Of a stretch of DNA of 37,522 nt, positions 1 through 8,386 are shown one piece after another (position 1 is the first letter of the stretch; each line of letters starts with the position of its first letter). The DNA lies in assembly GCA_030430845.1 (NCBI GenBank), contig JAUIKE010000076.1:1-37522 (forward strand). The letters are read 5' to 3'. Both the position numbers and the translations under genes were made by a program. Under the pieces are notes generated by a model, which had not been told where the DNA came from, did no database searches, and saw only the letters and a list, made by a program, of their open reading frames with translations. This stretch comes from Bacteroidia bacterium (GTDB taxonomy: Bacteria > Bacteroidota > Bacteroidia > Chitinophagales > Saprospiraceae).

Positions 1-113
1 ATTTTATTTGGGAGGTCGTTTTAAGAAAAAAACAAAGTTTTTTTCTTAAAACGACCTCCCAAAAGAATATTATTGGTTGTGTGAAAAGGCCGAAGGACTT
101 TTTACACAACCCC
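1..113. repeat. Two-hairpin intergenic element, copy 1
   Basis: Hairpin 1 (7-63) has a 27-bp perfect stem closed by C-G around an AAA triloop (CTTTG on the minus strand). An 11-nt AT-rich spacer containing AAAGAAT follows. Hairpin 2 (75-111) has a stem with one mismatch and one G:T pair and the loop motif CGAAGGA. On the minus strand this loop reads CTTCGG, which could form a UUCG-type tetraloop. The element lies 41 nt downstream of the stop of the minus-strand PorE-like gene. It matches 4951-5063 at 112 of 113 positions and may extend beyond the left edge of the window. There is no clean U-tract after either hairpin on the minus strand, so a simple intrinsic terminator is not the full explanation. 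Confidence 0.9.
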
Positions 114-154
114 TGTTTTTGGTCATCAGCTAAAAAAATCGGGATGTCTCATGT

Positions 155-2113
155 TTATTTTAAAATCACAAACTCGGTTCTTCTATTCTGTTGCCGTCCT
201 TCCTCTGTGTTATTCGTTGCAATGGGTTTGCTTTCCCCAAAACCTTTGTAAGCCAGTCTTTTCTCTTCGATACCTTTTTCAATTAAATATTCATAAACTG
301 CCTTAGCTCGATTTTCGGATAAAAGCTGGTTGTCTTCTTCGCCTCCCACCTCATCGGTATGACCGTTGATCTGTATGCGCATGTCGGGATTGTCCGCTAA
401 GAGGCGATAAAGGCGGTCCAGTTCTTGTTGGGAGGCATCCAATAGCTGGGCAGAGCCCGTTTCGAAAAATACATTCTTTAAAACAATGGCTTGGCTGCTT
501 TCTTTCGGGGCTTCTTCCTGCGCCACCAATTTAGGGATGGGCACCAGTTCTACTTCTATCAGGAAGGGCTCCTCGATTTGGAGGCCTTCTTCTAGGGCAA
601 AATTTTCGGAATAAAAAGCATAGCCCTTTTTCTCCACATTTAAGGCATAGTTATGACCGGAGGGAAGGCATATTAAAAAGGTGCCGTCACCATCCGTGAT
701 GGTATTGGCAAATAAGAGGCCGGAGTATAAGTCCGTAAGCTCTACATTAGCGATTAAGGGCCGGGTACTGCCCTGTTCCACAACTTTTGCCTTCACGTAA
801 GTGACCGGCTTAGGCCGAACTGAGGCGGGCATCTCAAAAGTGTAGAGATCATTATCACGGGCTCCCGCTTTCAGTTGGTCACTGGTGAAATAAGCCGTCC
901 GGCCGTCCAGGCTGACTGAAAGGGCTCCTTCATTGGCTTCTGTGTTTATAGGGAAACCAAGGTTTTGTGGCTCTTGCCAAGTTCCATTATCCGATTTGCG
1001 AGCCAGGAAAAGATCAGAGCCGCCCATCCCGGGATGGCCGTCTGACATTAAATAAAGGCTGACCCCGTCGGGATGAATAAAAGGAGCCTGATCATTTAAG
1101 CCGGTGTTGATGGTCGGCCCTAAGTTAAGCGGTGTGGTCCAATCGCCGTTTTTTTGGCGCTGACTATACCAAATGTCTCGCTTTCCCTGTCCTCCAGCCC
1201 GATCACTGGCAAAGTAGAGCAGGCGGCCGTCTGAAGAAAGCGCCGGCTGGGATTCCCAGGAAGGAGTGTTGATGGTGGAGCCCATATTTTCAGGGCGCGT
1301 CCAGCGCTTGTTTACTTTTTCCGAAATATACAGGTCGCAGCTGCCGAAGTCTCCCCGGCGGTTACAAACGGTAAAAATAATGGTGTTGCCATCAGCGGAA
1401 ATACTTTGAGCGCCTTCATTCAATGAGGGGGTGTTAACTCCGGGAATGGGTTGGCCTGCCTGCCATTCCCCCTCTACTTTTTCGCTAAAAAATAGATCCT
1501 CTTGTCGTTGGTAACGGCGGGTATAAATTAAGGTATTTCCATCCGCGGTAGGGATGGGCAAAGTCTCGTCTGCATCATGGGTATTTATAGCTGAGCTGAT
1601 CGGCTTCGGGTTGAAGGGTACCGGATTCTGTACCGCCTTTGCTGCAAAGGAGGCGTTTCGAAGATATTGTTCTGCTTCTGTACGAAGAGAAGCCTGGCGA
1701 ATATTACCTTTCAGGAATTGTTCCATTTGAGTAGCCGCTTCCTCAAACTTTTTCAGCTTCCATTGTGTGACGCCCAGTTGGAACCAGGTGAAATTGTTAT
1801 AGTCAGGGGCGATCTTTACGGCGTTTTGGAAGCCGTTTTCTGCCTGTTCATACTCCTTCTGATCAAAATGAACGGAAGCTTTGAGAAGGACGGCATTGAT
1901 GAAATCCGGCTGGTCCTGAAGAGCTTTCGACAGCGCATCGAGCGACTTATCAAAATCTCTTGCCTGGAGATACTCTCGTGCTTTGCTATAATGCTTTTGA
2001 GCTTTTTTACCGGCTGTTTTGGTGGTGGTATAGCTTTGAGCCGGCAGCAAAAAAGAGCTGAATAAGAGGAGTGGCAGGACAATTAGAAACTTACTATTAA
2101 TGGATATATTCAT
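155..2113 (-). CDS. PorE-like TPR / beta-propeller / OmpA-domain envelope protein
   Basis: A 652-residue protein with a hydrophobic export signal (1-27, ending near LLPAQS). TPR-type helices span about 35-150 (YLQARDFDKSLDALSKAL and following). Five PD40/WD40-like propeller blades span about 190-450, with motifs such as DGRLLYFASDRAGGQGKRDIW. A carboxypeptidase-regulatory-like beta domain lies at about 470-540, and a C-terminal OmpA/MotB peptidoglycan-binding domain at about 560-650 carries NGHTD and QQNRRTEF. This order is the one described for PorE of the type IX secretion system, so a role tying an outer-membrane complex to peptidoglycan is likely; it could instead be an accessory paralogue. 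An upstream ATG at 2212 is in frame, but that extension would run through the terminator of the preceding gene, so I chose the start at 2113, directly before the signal sequence. Confidence 0.88.
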   Translation of the reverse strand: MNISINSKFLIVLPLLLFSSFLLPAQSYTTTKTAGKKAQKHYSKAREYLQARDFDKSLDALSKALQDQPDFINAVLLKASVHFDQKEYEQAENGFQNAVKIAPDYNNFTWFQLGVTQWKLKKFEEAATQMEQFLKGNIRQASLRTEAEQYLRNASFAAKAVQNPVPFNPKPISSAINTHDADETLPIPTADGNTLIYTRRYQRQEDLFFSEKVEGEWQAGQPIPGVNTPSLNEGAQSISADGNTIIFTVCNRRGDFGSCDLYISEKVNKRWTRPENMGSTINTPSWESQPALSSDGRLLYFASDRAGGQGKRDIWYSQRQKNGDWTTPLNLGPTINTGLNDQAPFIHPDGVSLYLMSDGHPGMGGSDLFLARKSDNGTWQEPQNLGFPINTEANEGALSVSLDGRTAYFTSDQLKAGARDNDLYTFEMPASVRPKPVTYVKAKVVEQGSTRPLIANVELTDLYSGLLFANTITDGDGTFLICLPSGHNYALNVEKKGYAFYSENFALEEGLQIEEPFLIEVELVPIPKLVAQEEAPKESSQAIVLKNVFFETGSAQLLDASQQELDRLYRLLADNPDMRIQINGHTDEVGGEEDNQLLSENRAKAVYEYLIEKGIEEKRLAYKGFGESKPIATNNTEEGRQQNRRTEFVILK

Positions 2114-2173
2114 GTTATACTTTTGGATTCTTCTTTCTACCAATAACGTTTTTTGGGCAAAAATCGTTTTTAG

Positions 2174-2226
2174 ACAAAAAAATAGGGCATCAAAAATGAC
2201 CTCCTTGATCACTTTGATGCCCTATT
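2174..2226 (-). terminator. Intrinsic terminator of the TPR gene
   Basis: A 14-bp perfect stem (2181-2194 with 2213-2226) encloses an 18-nt loop. On the minus strand the stem is followed by a run of seven T residues. It sits 28 nt after the stop of the TPR gene at 2254 and before the start of the PorE-like gene at 2113, so the two genes are probably separate transcription units. Confidence 0.85.
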
Positions 2227-2253
2227 ATCACATGGGCTTCCTAAAATAGGAAA

Positions 2254-3270
2254 CTAAGCTATTTCTTCGAGCAGTTCGGCAGCTCTTTGCGAACCGCGAT
2301 CTGCTGCTGCTTTTAAATCTTCTTCAAAGCCGGATTTTCCGGCTTCTTTCATGGCCTTACCTCTCAGGTACAAACGATCAGCAGCCTGTTTTTCTTCCAT
2401 ATCTTCAAACTTAATGGCTTCGTCCAGTGCTTTAATAGCATCATCGTACTGACCGACTGCCAGCAATGCCTTGCCATAATTAAAGAAAGCCTTACCGACG
2501 TATTTGAAGTTAGAGTCTTCGTTGTCAAATTTACGCTTCGTAAACAATTTCAACTCGAAAATCGCTGCCTGATAGTCCTGTAGGGCCAAGTGGCACTCCG
2601 ACTTGATCCTTCTTGCTTGCCAATAAATGGGTTGGAGTGGAATCGAGCGTTTGATAGCTTTTTCCAGGTCAGTAATGGCCGATTTGTATTCTTCTTTAAC
2701 GATGTACACCAATGCTCTTCCCAAGTATGCCTTTGAATAATTAGGGTTGATGTTGATGCACTTGCTGAAGTCGTAGATGGCGTCGTCAAAATTATTGAGC
2801 AGGTAGTTTACATGCCCTCTGCGCTCATAGGCCAGTCCATGGCGTTCAAATTTGGAAATAGCCCGGCTTAAAGCTTTCATGGCTTCTGTTTCACGACCTT
2901 TTTCAGAGATCATCTCGCGACCTTTGAGAAAGGATTGAACGGCAGCTTTGTCACTTTGTGGCTCAACATGCTTTTGCTTGAGTACCGTGCCGTCTTCTAC
3001 CATCCAGGCGCTCATACTTCCTGCCACGGCATATTGTGCAATAAACTCTATCAAATTAATGGTATTCCTCCAGCTCTTATCACCTCCCTTTGTAATAAGG
3101 CGTGGAATACGGAGTGCGAAGCCTTCATCATCGAGAAAGTCTTCTAATTTGATGAGAACATCTGTTTTGTAATAATTTTCGATTCGGTGTTCACACAACT
3201 GCACAAGACGCTCATAGCTTCTTTGTGATCCGAATTCGAAGTTGCCCGAGAATATAGTTTTAAATTCCAT
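2254..3270 (-). CDS. TPR-repeat protein, function unknown
   Basis: A 338-residue protein without a signal peptide or membrane segment, so probably cytoplasmic. The first ~110 residues match no family I recognise; they contain an acidic patch (LEDFLDDEGF) and a short hydrophobic stretch (INLIEFIAQYAVAGSMSAW). The rest is at least four TPR units, for example HGLAYERRGHVNYLLNNFDD and SKAYLGRALVYIVKEEYKSA, ending in a helical tail AADRGSQRAAELLEEIA. TPR arrays bind partner proteins; the partner is not evident here. The gene has its own terminator and a long upstream region with a dyad at 3340-3366, which suggests a single-gene, regulated transcript. Confidence 0.8.
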   Translation of the reverse strand: MEFKTIFSGNFEFGSQRSYERLVQLCEHRIENYYKTDVLIKLEDFLDDEGFALRIPRLITKGGDKSWRNTINLIEFIAQYAVAGSMSAWMVEDGTVLKQKHVEPQSDKAAVQSFLKGREMISEKGRETEAMKALSRAISKFERHGLAYERRGHVNYLLNNFDDAIYDFSKCININPNYSKAYLGRALVYIVKEEYKSAITDLEKAIKRSIPLQPIYWQARRIKSECHLALQDYQAAIFELKLFTKRKFDNEDSNFKYVGKAFFNYGKALLAVGQYDDAIKALDEAIKFEDMEEKQAADRLYLRGKAMKEAGKSGFEEDLKAAADRGSQRAAELLEEIA

Positions 3271-3846
3271 GCTTATAGCTTTTTCCCATGTGTATTTAGT
3301 ATATATGCTTGATTATTAAACTATTTATCAACAAAAAATTTGAACAAAAGTTGTACAATTGTTCAATTTTATTGCGAGATTAAATGGCGTTCAAAAGAGC
3401 ATCCCAATTAAAATGAACAGGGACGAACTTTTGCGAAGGTCATCAAACTACTCCCTTCAAAAATATAAGGTTTACTTCTAAGTGGTTTCGCAAGCAAAAA
3501 ATCAGGTGCCTATCATGCCGCTGGTGCAAGAGGAACCTAAATTTTTTTGGGGGGCGCTCAATTTTTTATCGTTGGATTTTCGATGAAGAAGGGAAAAATC
3601 AAAATCTCCCTTAAATGCAAAAAAAATTGGATTAACAGAGAATTCTATTATCCACTTTTTGATGTGACAACACGATTTTTATTGTAGCGACCGGAATACA
3701 AAGATTCGGCTTTTTGGCCGAAAAAGCAAGTTTAGCAGAATAATAATTTAATATTTATTATAATTTATTGAATATGCTTGTTTTGGGAAAAACGCCAAAT
3801 GCCAATAAATCAACTACACATTGTTAGAAGTATCTGTGGTCTATTC
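3271..3846. other. 576-bp gene-free region
   Basis: The region separates the TPR gene start from the radical SAM gene stop; both genes are on the minus strand. It is AT-rich with many short homopolymer runs. The only structured feature I see is the dyad at 3340-3366. I find no tRNA, no coding potential with family resemblance and no strong terminator hairpin for the radical SAM gene. Confidence 0.6.
3340..3366. promoter_or_regulatory. Candidate operator dyad upstream of the TPR gene
   Basis: TTGAACAA (3340-3347) and its exact inverse TTGTTCAA (3359-3366) flank an 11-nt centre that holds a second perfect palindrome, TTGTACAA (3351-3358). The nested symmetry is centred about 80 nt upstream of the TPR gene start at 3270, a position suitable for a dimeric DNA-binding regulator. 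No regulator gene is adjacent. Confidence 0.4.
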
Positions 3847-4881
3847 TTAACTTGCGCCTTCTACCCAAACTTTACATCCTTCTGTACAATTTTTACAAAT
3901 ATCTATATTTTGTCTGCCCTGGATAAGCGTACTTCGAAAAGCTCGATAAGCAGGCCCGCGCCAGAGCTCGGCAAAGGATTGGTGCTTCAGGTCACCTAAT
4001 TGATGTTGCGCATCTTTGTCAAAACAACAGGGTACTACCATCCCGTCCCAGGTAATGACACAGGCATGCCATAGCTTCCAGCAATGGTTGAGCAGGCGAT
4101 TCTTTATTCGGTAGGTCCCATCCGATCGTCGGGCATACCTGGAGTATTGCTCAATAGTGGGGATCAATGGATGCCCGTTGTGATAGTCATATATCTGAGC
4201 CGTTTTGAATTTAACCTCATCTACGCCTATTTCTTCAGCCAGTTTTTTGACCTCTTCAATCTGGTGTTCGTTAGGGCGGACCACCAAAAACTGGAAAATG
4301 ATATGAGGACTTTTAGACTTTAGCTTTTTTTTCCATTTTACCACATTGCGTGCCCCCTGTAGGACCACCTCCAGCTTTCCTTCTTTCCGGTATTGCTGAT
4401 ATACGTCCTGCGTGGTGCCGTCAATGGATATGATTAGGCGGTTGAGGCCGGATTCAATAGTTTTTCGGGCGTTTTCGTCATTTAAAAAATGGCCGTTGGT
4501 TGAAGTAATGGTGTAAATGCCTTTCTCATTCGCGTATCGGACCATATCCAGAAATTCAGGGTTTATATAAGGCTCACCCTGAAAATAGAAGATAAGGTAT
4601 ACAAGCTTGCTATGAAGATCATCCAGTACTTTCTTAAAAAAACCGGCTTTCAAGTTGCCCGTTTTTCTACTGAAGGCCCTCAGCCCGCTTGGGCATTCCG
4701 GGCACCGCAGATTGCAGGCCGTCGTCGGCTCAAAAGAGATGGAAAAAGGAAGTCCCCACTGAACAGGACGTTTTAAAAAGCGAGTGAGGTAATAGGAGGC
4801 TAATACCTGGCCCATGTTCCAAAGCTTAGGCAAGGATAATTTGGAAAGTAATAAGTAAAGATCGTTCCAGTGGATTCTCAT
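3847..4881 (-). CDS. Radical SAM protein with C-terminal SPASM domain
   Basis: A 344-residue protein. The radical SAM [4Fe-4S]-SAM motif CxxxCxxC is present as CNLRCPEC near residue 58, followed by the expected half-barrel motifs (FQGEPYINPEF, TSTNGHFL, ISIDGTTQDVY). The C-terminal third has a SPASM-type cysteine cluster (CWKLWHACVITWDGMVVPCC, then CKNCTEGC) that would hold auxiliary Fe-S clusters. Relatives include peptide-maturing enzymes and many Bacteroidota proteins of unknown substrate; no precursor peptide gene is obvious nearby. A start at 4947 is possible in frame, but MRIHWNDLYLLL at 4881 gives a more usual N-terminus and leaves the repeat element at 4951-5063 outside the gene. Confidence 0.85.
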   Translation of the reverse strand: MRIHWNDLYLLLSKLSLPKLWNMGQVLASYYLTRFLKRPVQWGLPFSISFEPTTACNLRCPECPSGLRAFSRKTGNLKAGFFKKVLDDLHSKLVYLIFYFQGEPYINPEFLDMVRYANEKGIYTITSTNGHFLNDENARKTIESGLNRLIISIDGTTQDVYQQYRKEGKLEVVLQGARNVVKWKKKLKSKSPHIIFQFLVVRPNEHQIEEVKKLAEEIGVDEVKFKTAQIYDYHNGHPLIPTIEQYSRYARRSDGTYRIKNRLLNHCWKLWHACVITWDGMVVPCCFDKDAQHQLGDLKHQSFAELWRGPAYRAFRSTLIQGRQNIDICKNCTEGCKVWVEGAS

Positions 4882-4950
4882 AATATTATTGTCAAAGTGG
4901 GGTTTTGTAAAAACTCGTTCCACGGCAGGGCGTTTTTGCCGCCCCATTAA

Positions 4951-5063
4951 ATTTTATTTAGGAGGTCGTTTTAAGAAAAAAACAAAGTTTTTTTCTTAAA
5001 ACGACCTCCCAAAAGAATATTATTGGTTGTGTGAAAAGGCCGAAGGACTTTTTACACAACCCC
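4951..5063. repeat. Two-hairpin intergenic element, copy 2
   Basis: This copy is identical to 1-113 except for G to A at 4960, which breaks one base pair near the base of hairpin 1. It lies 17 nt downstream of the stop of the OmpA-family gene (5081) and upstream of the radical SAM gene, both on the minus strand. Both near-identical copies therefore follow OmpA-domain genes. The near identity across 5 kb points to recent duplication or gene conversion. Confidence 0.9.
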
Positions 5064-5080
5064 ACTTTGGCACCATTCCA

Positions 5081-7267
5081 TTAGTTTCGTCTTTCAAAGC
5101 GAATCGGTTCGTCAATTTTAATCACCCTGATTTCGGTTCGGCGATTGTAGGCATGTTCATCCTCTGAGCATTCTACGCCATCCGTACAATGGTTGCGGAG
5201 CCTTGATTCGCCATAACCAAAGGTTTTTATCCGGTTAGTTTGGATACCTCTTTGGACAAGGAAGTTTTTGGCCGATTCTGCCCTTCGCAGCGATAACTGC
5301 ATATTGAAGTCGGCTTCTCCTCTGCTATCGGTGTAGGCCCCCAGTTCAATCATCATACTTGGATATCGTTTCATCATTTCAACGATCAACTCGAGGTCGC
5401 GGGCTGCTCCTTTCCGGATGGCCGATTTCCCAAAGTCGTAATAAATATCATTCAGGATAATAACGGATCCCTCTTTTAAGGGCTTTCTGACAATTTCGGA
5501 ACTCATAGGCTGCATGATAATATTTGCCTCCATTGAGCGGATATTTCTGAGCTGGATCGTTGAGATCCGGCTGGAGCCATCCTGGTATCCGTCTTTTTGA
5601 CCTACTAACAAAAAGCTGGAACCTACCTCAAGGCAAGCAACGAAGCGACCGGCCATATCAGAGGATACGATCTGCTCTTCTCCTGTTTGTTCGTTCACTA
5701 CCCGGATCAGGGCATTGGGAATACCAGAATTGAACCCCCGGTTGATAACCGTACCGTTGATGGTAAGGCAGTTGATCCGCTCTAGCGCAATTTTGACGGT
5801 ATCAACAGGGTGCCCCTGGAAGTTAATCTGTTCTTCTTCATCTCTGTACCCTGGTTTGGATACCACCAGGGTATAGCTTTTTTGTTCTTCCAGGAAAATG
5901 ATTCCTATCCCCTCACCGGTGGTTACGGCATCCGGGTTGCGGAGACGGCCTTCTTCTTTCTTAAACCGCTTCATAACATATTCATTGGGATTGTCCAGAG
6001 AAGGTACCAGGCGGGTTTCGTATACACTGGTGTCTGACATCGGCTTGCCCATTTCATCATTTTCCACAATTCTGATGGACACATCTGCTGCGCCCCTCCC
6101 TGTACCGGCATCCGTGACCTGAACTATGACCCCTTCTTCTTCTTCCTCTTCTTCATCGGGTGTTATTCTTTGGTTTTCGGCAGTGAATTTTTTTTCCTTC
6201 TCCTTAAGGTTAGGGGCTGTGGCGGGCTGGTTTTTCTGGCTAGGATTTTCCGCAATTACTTCAGTAGGATCTTCTGTCTCCTCCGACTCTTTTTGAATAA
6301 GTCTGACATTAATGAATTCAGTGGCTAATTCGAAGTAAAATATATCATCCTTTCCCATACCACCATTTCGGTTGGATGAAAAATATCCTTTTCTGCCATC
6401 CTCATGTAAGGCTAAAGCAAAGTCATCGGATTTGGTGTTAAAAGGTTCGCCGAGGTTGACCACCTTCCATTCCGATTCATTGAGGTCAACCATAAAGAGG
6501 TCCAAACCTCCTTTTCCGTCATATCCATCAGAAGCAAAGAAAAGGATACCCGATTCATGGATATAGGGGAACATTTCATTTTTATTGGTATTGATCCCCT
6601 CCAGATTAATTGGATTTGACCATTTACCGTCATTAAGATCAACAAACCAAATATCCAGACCTCCAAAGCCACCCGGCATATCAGAGATAAAATACATTCG
6701 GGTGCCGTCTTCCGTGAGCGTGGGGTGCATGCAGCTGTAATTGTCATTATTGAAGGGCAATTCGCTTGTGTTTTCCCAATCCCAATATCCCCGGGTCGCT
6801 TCATAGATTTTTAGAACGACCTTTCCATCTTCATTGGCCCTGGTAACGCCGTTTTCCGAATTGCTTCGAGTTAGGAAGATTTTACTCCAGTCTTTTGTAA
6901 AAGCTACGGGACCTTCATGCCATTGCGAATTGAGCTCAACTGAAAAGGGCTGTGGTTTCCCGGGAGCTCCATCAGGAGCAAACTCAGTATAGTAAAGTTC
7001 AAAAAAGGTTTCGCCGGTTCGTTGATCAACCCTCCCTGATTTTCTCCTGGAGGAAACAAATACGAGGCCGTTTCGATAAAAGGTGGGGGCAAATTCCATG
7101 GTAGGAGTGTTGACAGCTACTGCATTTTTCACCTCTACGGCACGATCCTCTTCTTCAATATCGTACAAAGGTTTCGGTGGCGCATCCTGACCTTTTAGCA
7201 AAAAAGACCAGACCGATAACAATACAAAAAGCGCCAATATCCTTGATTTTGAGTAGAAACGTACCAT
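5081..7267 (-). CDS. OmpA-family beta-propeller protein of the PorP/SprF adhesin locus
   Basis: A 728-residue exported protein with signal peptide 1-27 (ending SFLLKGQ). Five PD40 blades fill about 60-320 (DGTRMYFISDMPGGFGGLDIW, SGILFFASDGYDGKGGLDLF, DGRKGYFSSNRNGGMGKDDIF). A charged linker with an acidic run (DEEEEEEE) and two carboxypeptidase-regulatory-like domains (about 385-600) follow. The C-terminal OmpA domain (about 615-725) has GAYTDSRGEADFN and YNRRTEIRV for peptidoglycan binding. It follows the PorP/SprF gene in the same direction after 111 nt. Such OmpA-propeller proteins commonly accompany PorP/SprF and giant type B substrates in Bacteroidota, suggesting a peptidoglycan anchor for the surface complex. 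MVRFYSKSR at 7267 is preferred over the in-frame ATG at 7321 because the signal sequence begins there. Confidence 0.9.
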   Translation of the reverse strand: MVRFYSKSRILALFVLLSVWSFLLKGQDAPPKPLYDIEEEDRAVEVKNAVAVNTPTMEFAPTFYRNGLVFVSSRRKSGRVDQRTGETFFELYYTEFAPDGAPGKPQPFSVELNSQWHEGPVAFTKDWSKIFLTRSNSENGVTRANEDGKVVLKIYEATRGYWDWENTSELPFNNDNYSCMHPTLTEDGTRMYFISDMPGGFGGLDIWFVDLNDGKWSNPINLEGINTNKNEMFPYIHESGILFFASDGYDGKGGLDLFMVDLNESEWKVVNLGEPFNTKSDDFALALHEDGRKGYFSSNRNGGMGKDDIFYFELATEFINVRLIQKESEETEDPTEVIAENPSQKNQPATAPNLKEKEKKFTAENQRITPDEEEEEEEGVIVQVTDAGTGRGAADVSIRIVENDEMGKPMSDTSVYETRLVPSLDNPNEYVMKRFKKEEGRLRNPDAVTTGEGIGIIFLEEQKSYTLVVSKPGYRDEEEQINFQGHPVDTVKIALERINCLTINGTVINRGFNSGIPNALIRVVNEQTGEEQIVSSDMAGRFVACLEVGSSFLLVGQKDGYQDGSSRISTIQLRNIRSMEANIIMQPMSSEIVRKPLKEGSVIILNDIYYDFGKSAIRKGAARDLELIVEMMKRYPSMMIELGAYTDSRGEADFNMQLSLRRAESAKNFLVQRGIQTNRIKTFGYGESRLRNHCTDGVECSEDEHAYNRRTEIRVIKIDEPIRFERRN

Positions 7268-7378
7268 ACGCCACACACGTTTTTGACCATCATTTTTTAA
7301 TAATAACTCAGACCCAAACAAAGATATTTAAAATAATTATATCTGAACACCCCTGCCGAAGTACAAAAAGGGAAATAC

Positions 7379-8356
7379 CTAATCATTAATAAAATCTTCC
7401 TCTGGGTTTCTTCCGTCAATAAATTCTTCTCCCTTTTTAGGCTTTTCTCCTAAGCGGTAAATGAACACCCCTTCTACCGTTCCGCTGTTATAACGTTTGA
7501 GGTCCGATAAGGTATAGTCATACGATAAACCAAAGCTCAGCTTCTCGTTGAGATCCATGGATAAAAACAGAGCAACAGACTCTCCGATGCTGTTTTGTTT
7601 GGAACCACCGAGGCGATAGGAGACACCGGCTGAATATTTGTCTTTAAAAATAGCGGTCAGGCTGAGATCTGCATCGAAGGGGGCTCCTGAAACCTGCTTG
7701 ATCAGCAATTGAGGGAACCACTGAATATTCTCAGGCTCTCCAAATTTCACACCCCCCATAATGTAAATGTGCGTAACTTCTTTGGAAATGATGGTAGCCT
7801 CTTCCGAGAAGTCAAAACTGTTTTGGAGTAATCGGGGAGCTGAAAATCCAACATAAACATTGTCTGAATCATAGTAGAAACCAACTCCGAAGTTGGGTAA
7901 AAACTTACTCTGCATACCAATAGGCAAGGCTCCATCCATGGAAGGAGACTGGATGGCTTCCAACTCATTAAAATTGATGCGCATCATCCTGACCGTACCC
8001 AAGATCCCCATACCCAGTCGGCCACGCGCAAAATCTACGTGGTAGGCATATGATAATTCGGTTGTGTATTCCTCCGTCGGCCCCAGGCTAAACCTGCGCA
8101 GGCCGATACCTGCTCCTGCTCTTTGGGCGCTTCCGAAGGGCATATTGAATGAGATAACCTGTGATTGAGGTGCCCCCTCAAAGCCCAGCCATTGACTGCG
8201 GACCAGGGCCGTGAAAGTTGGTACCTGATCCAGTCCCGCATAGGCTGGGTTATAACCCAACTTATACGACATAAACTGGGTAAACTGTGGATCTTGCTGG
8301 GCGCTTGCAAGCACCCAGCCTCCCAATAAAAACAGGCTTAGTAAAATATGTTTCAT
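7379..8356 (-). CDS. PorP/SprF family type IX secretion membrane protein
   Basis: A 325-residue protein with a signal peptide (MKHILLSLFLLGGWVLASAQ) followed directly by the family hallmark QDPQFTQFMSYKLGYNPAYAG. The remainder alternates short beta segments with glycine turns (GAGIGLRRFSLGPTEEYTTE, FLPNFGVGFYYDSDNVYVGF), as expected for a 14-strand outer-membrane barrel, and ends in an acidic tail. Family members such as Flavobacterium SprF are needed to place the partner type B substrate (SprB) on the cell surface. The partner here is almost certainly the giant gene that ends 30 nt upstream. The sequence shows no truncation. Confidence 0.93.
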   Translation of the reverse strand: MKHILLSLFLLGGWVLASAQQDPQFTQFMSYKLGYNPAYAGLDQVPTFTALVRSQWLGFEGAPQSQVISFNMPFGSAQRAGAGIGLRRFSLGPTEEYTTELSYAYHVDFARGRLGMGILGTVRMMRINFNELEAIQSPSMDGALPIGMQSKFLPNFGVGFYYDSDNVYVGFSAPRLLQNSFDFSEEATIISKEVTHIYIMGGVKFGEPENIQWFPQLLIKQVSGAPFDADLSLTAIFKDKYSAGVSYRLGGSKQNSIGESVALFLSMDLNEKLSFGLSYDYTLSDLKRYNSGTVEGVFIYRLGEKPKKGEEFIDGRNPEEDFIND

Positions 8357-8386
8357 CTGATTATTTTTTAAACCGGTTTTGGATTT

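Noticed and set aside
141..155. 15-nt exact repeat GGGATGTCTCATGTT at 141-155 and 30971-30985
   Set aside because: About one such 15-nt match is expected by chance in a window of this size, and the flanks do not match.
2114..2212. N-terminal extension of the PorE-like gene to 2212
   Set aside because: It would pass through a strong intrinsic terminator and precede the true signal peptide.
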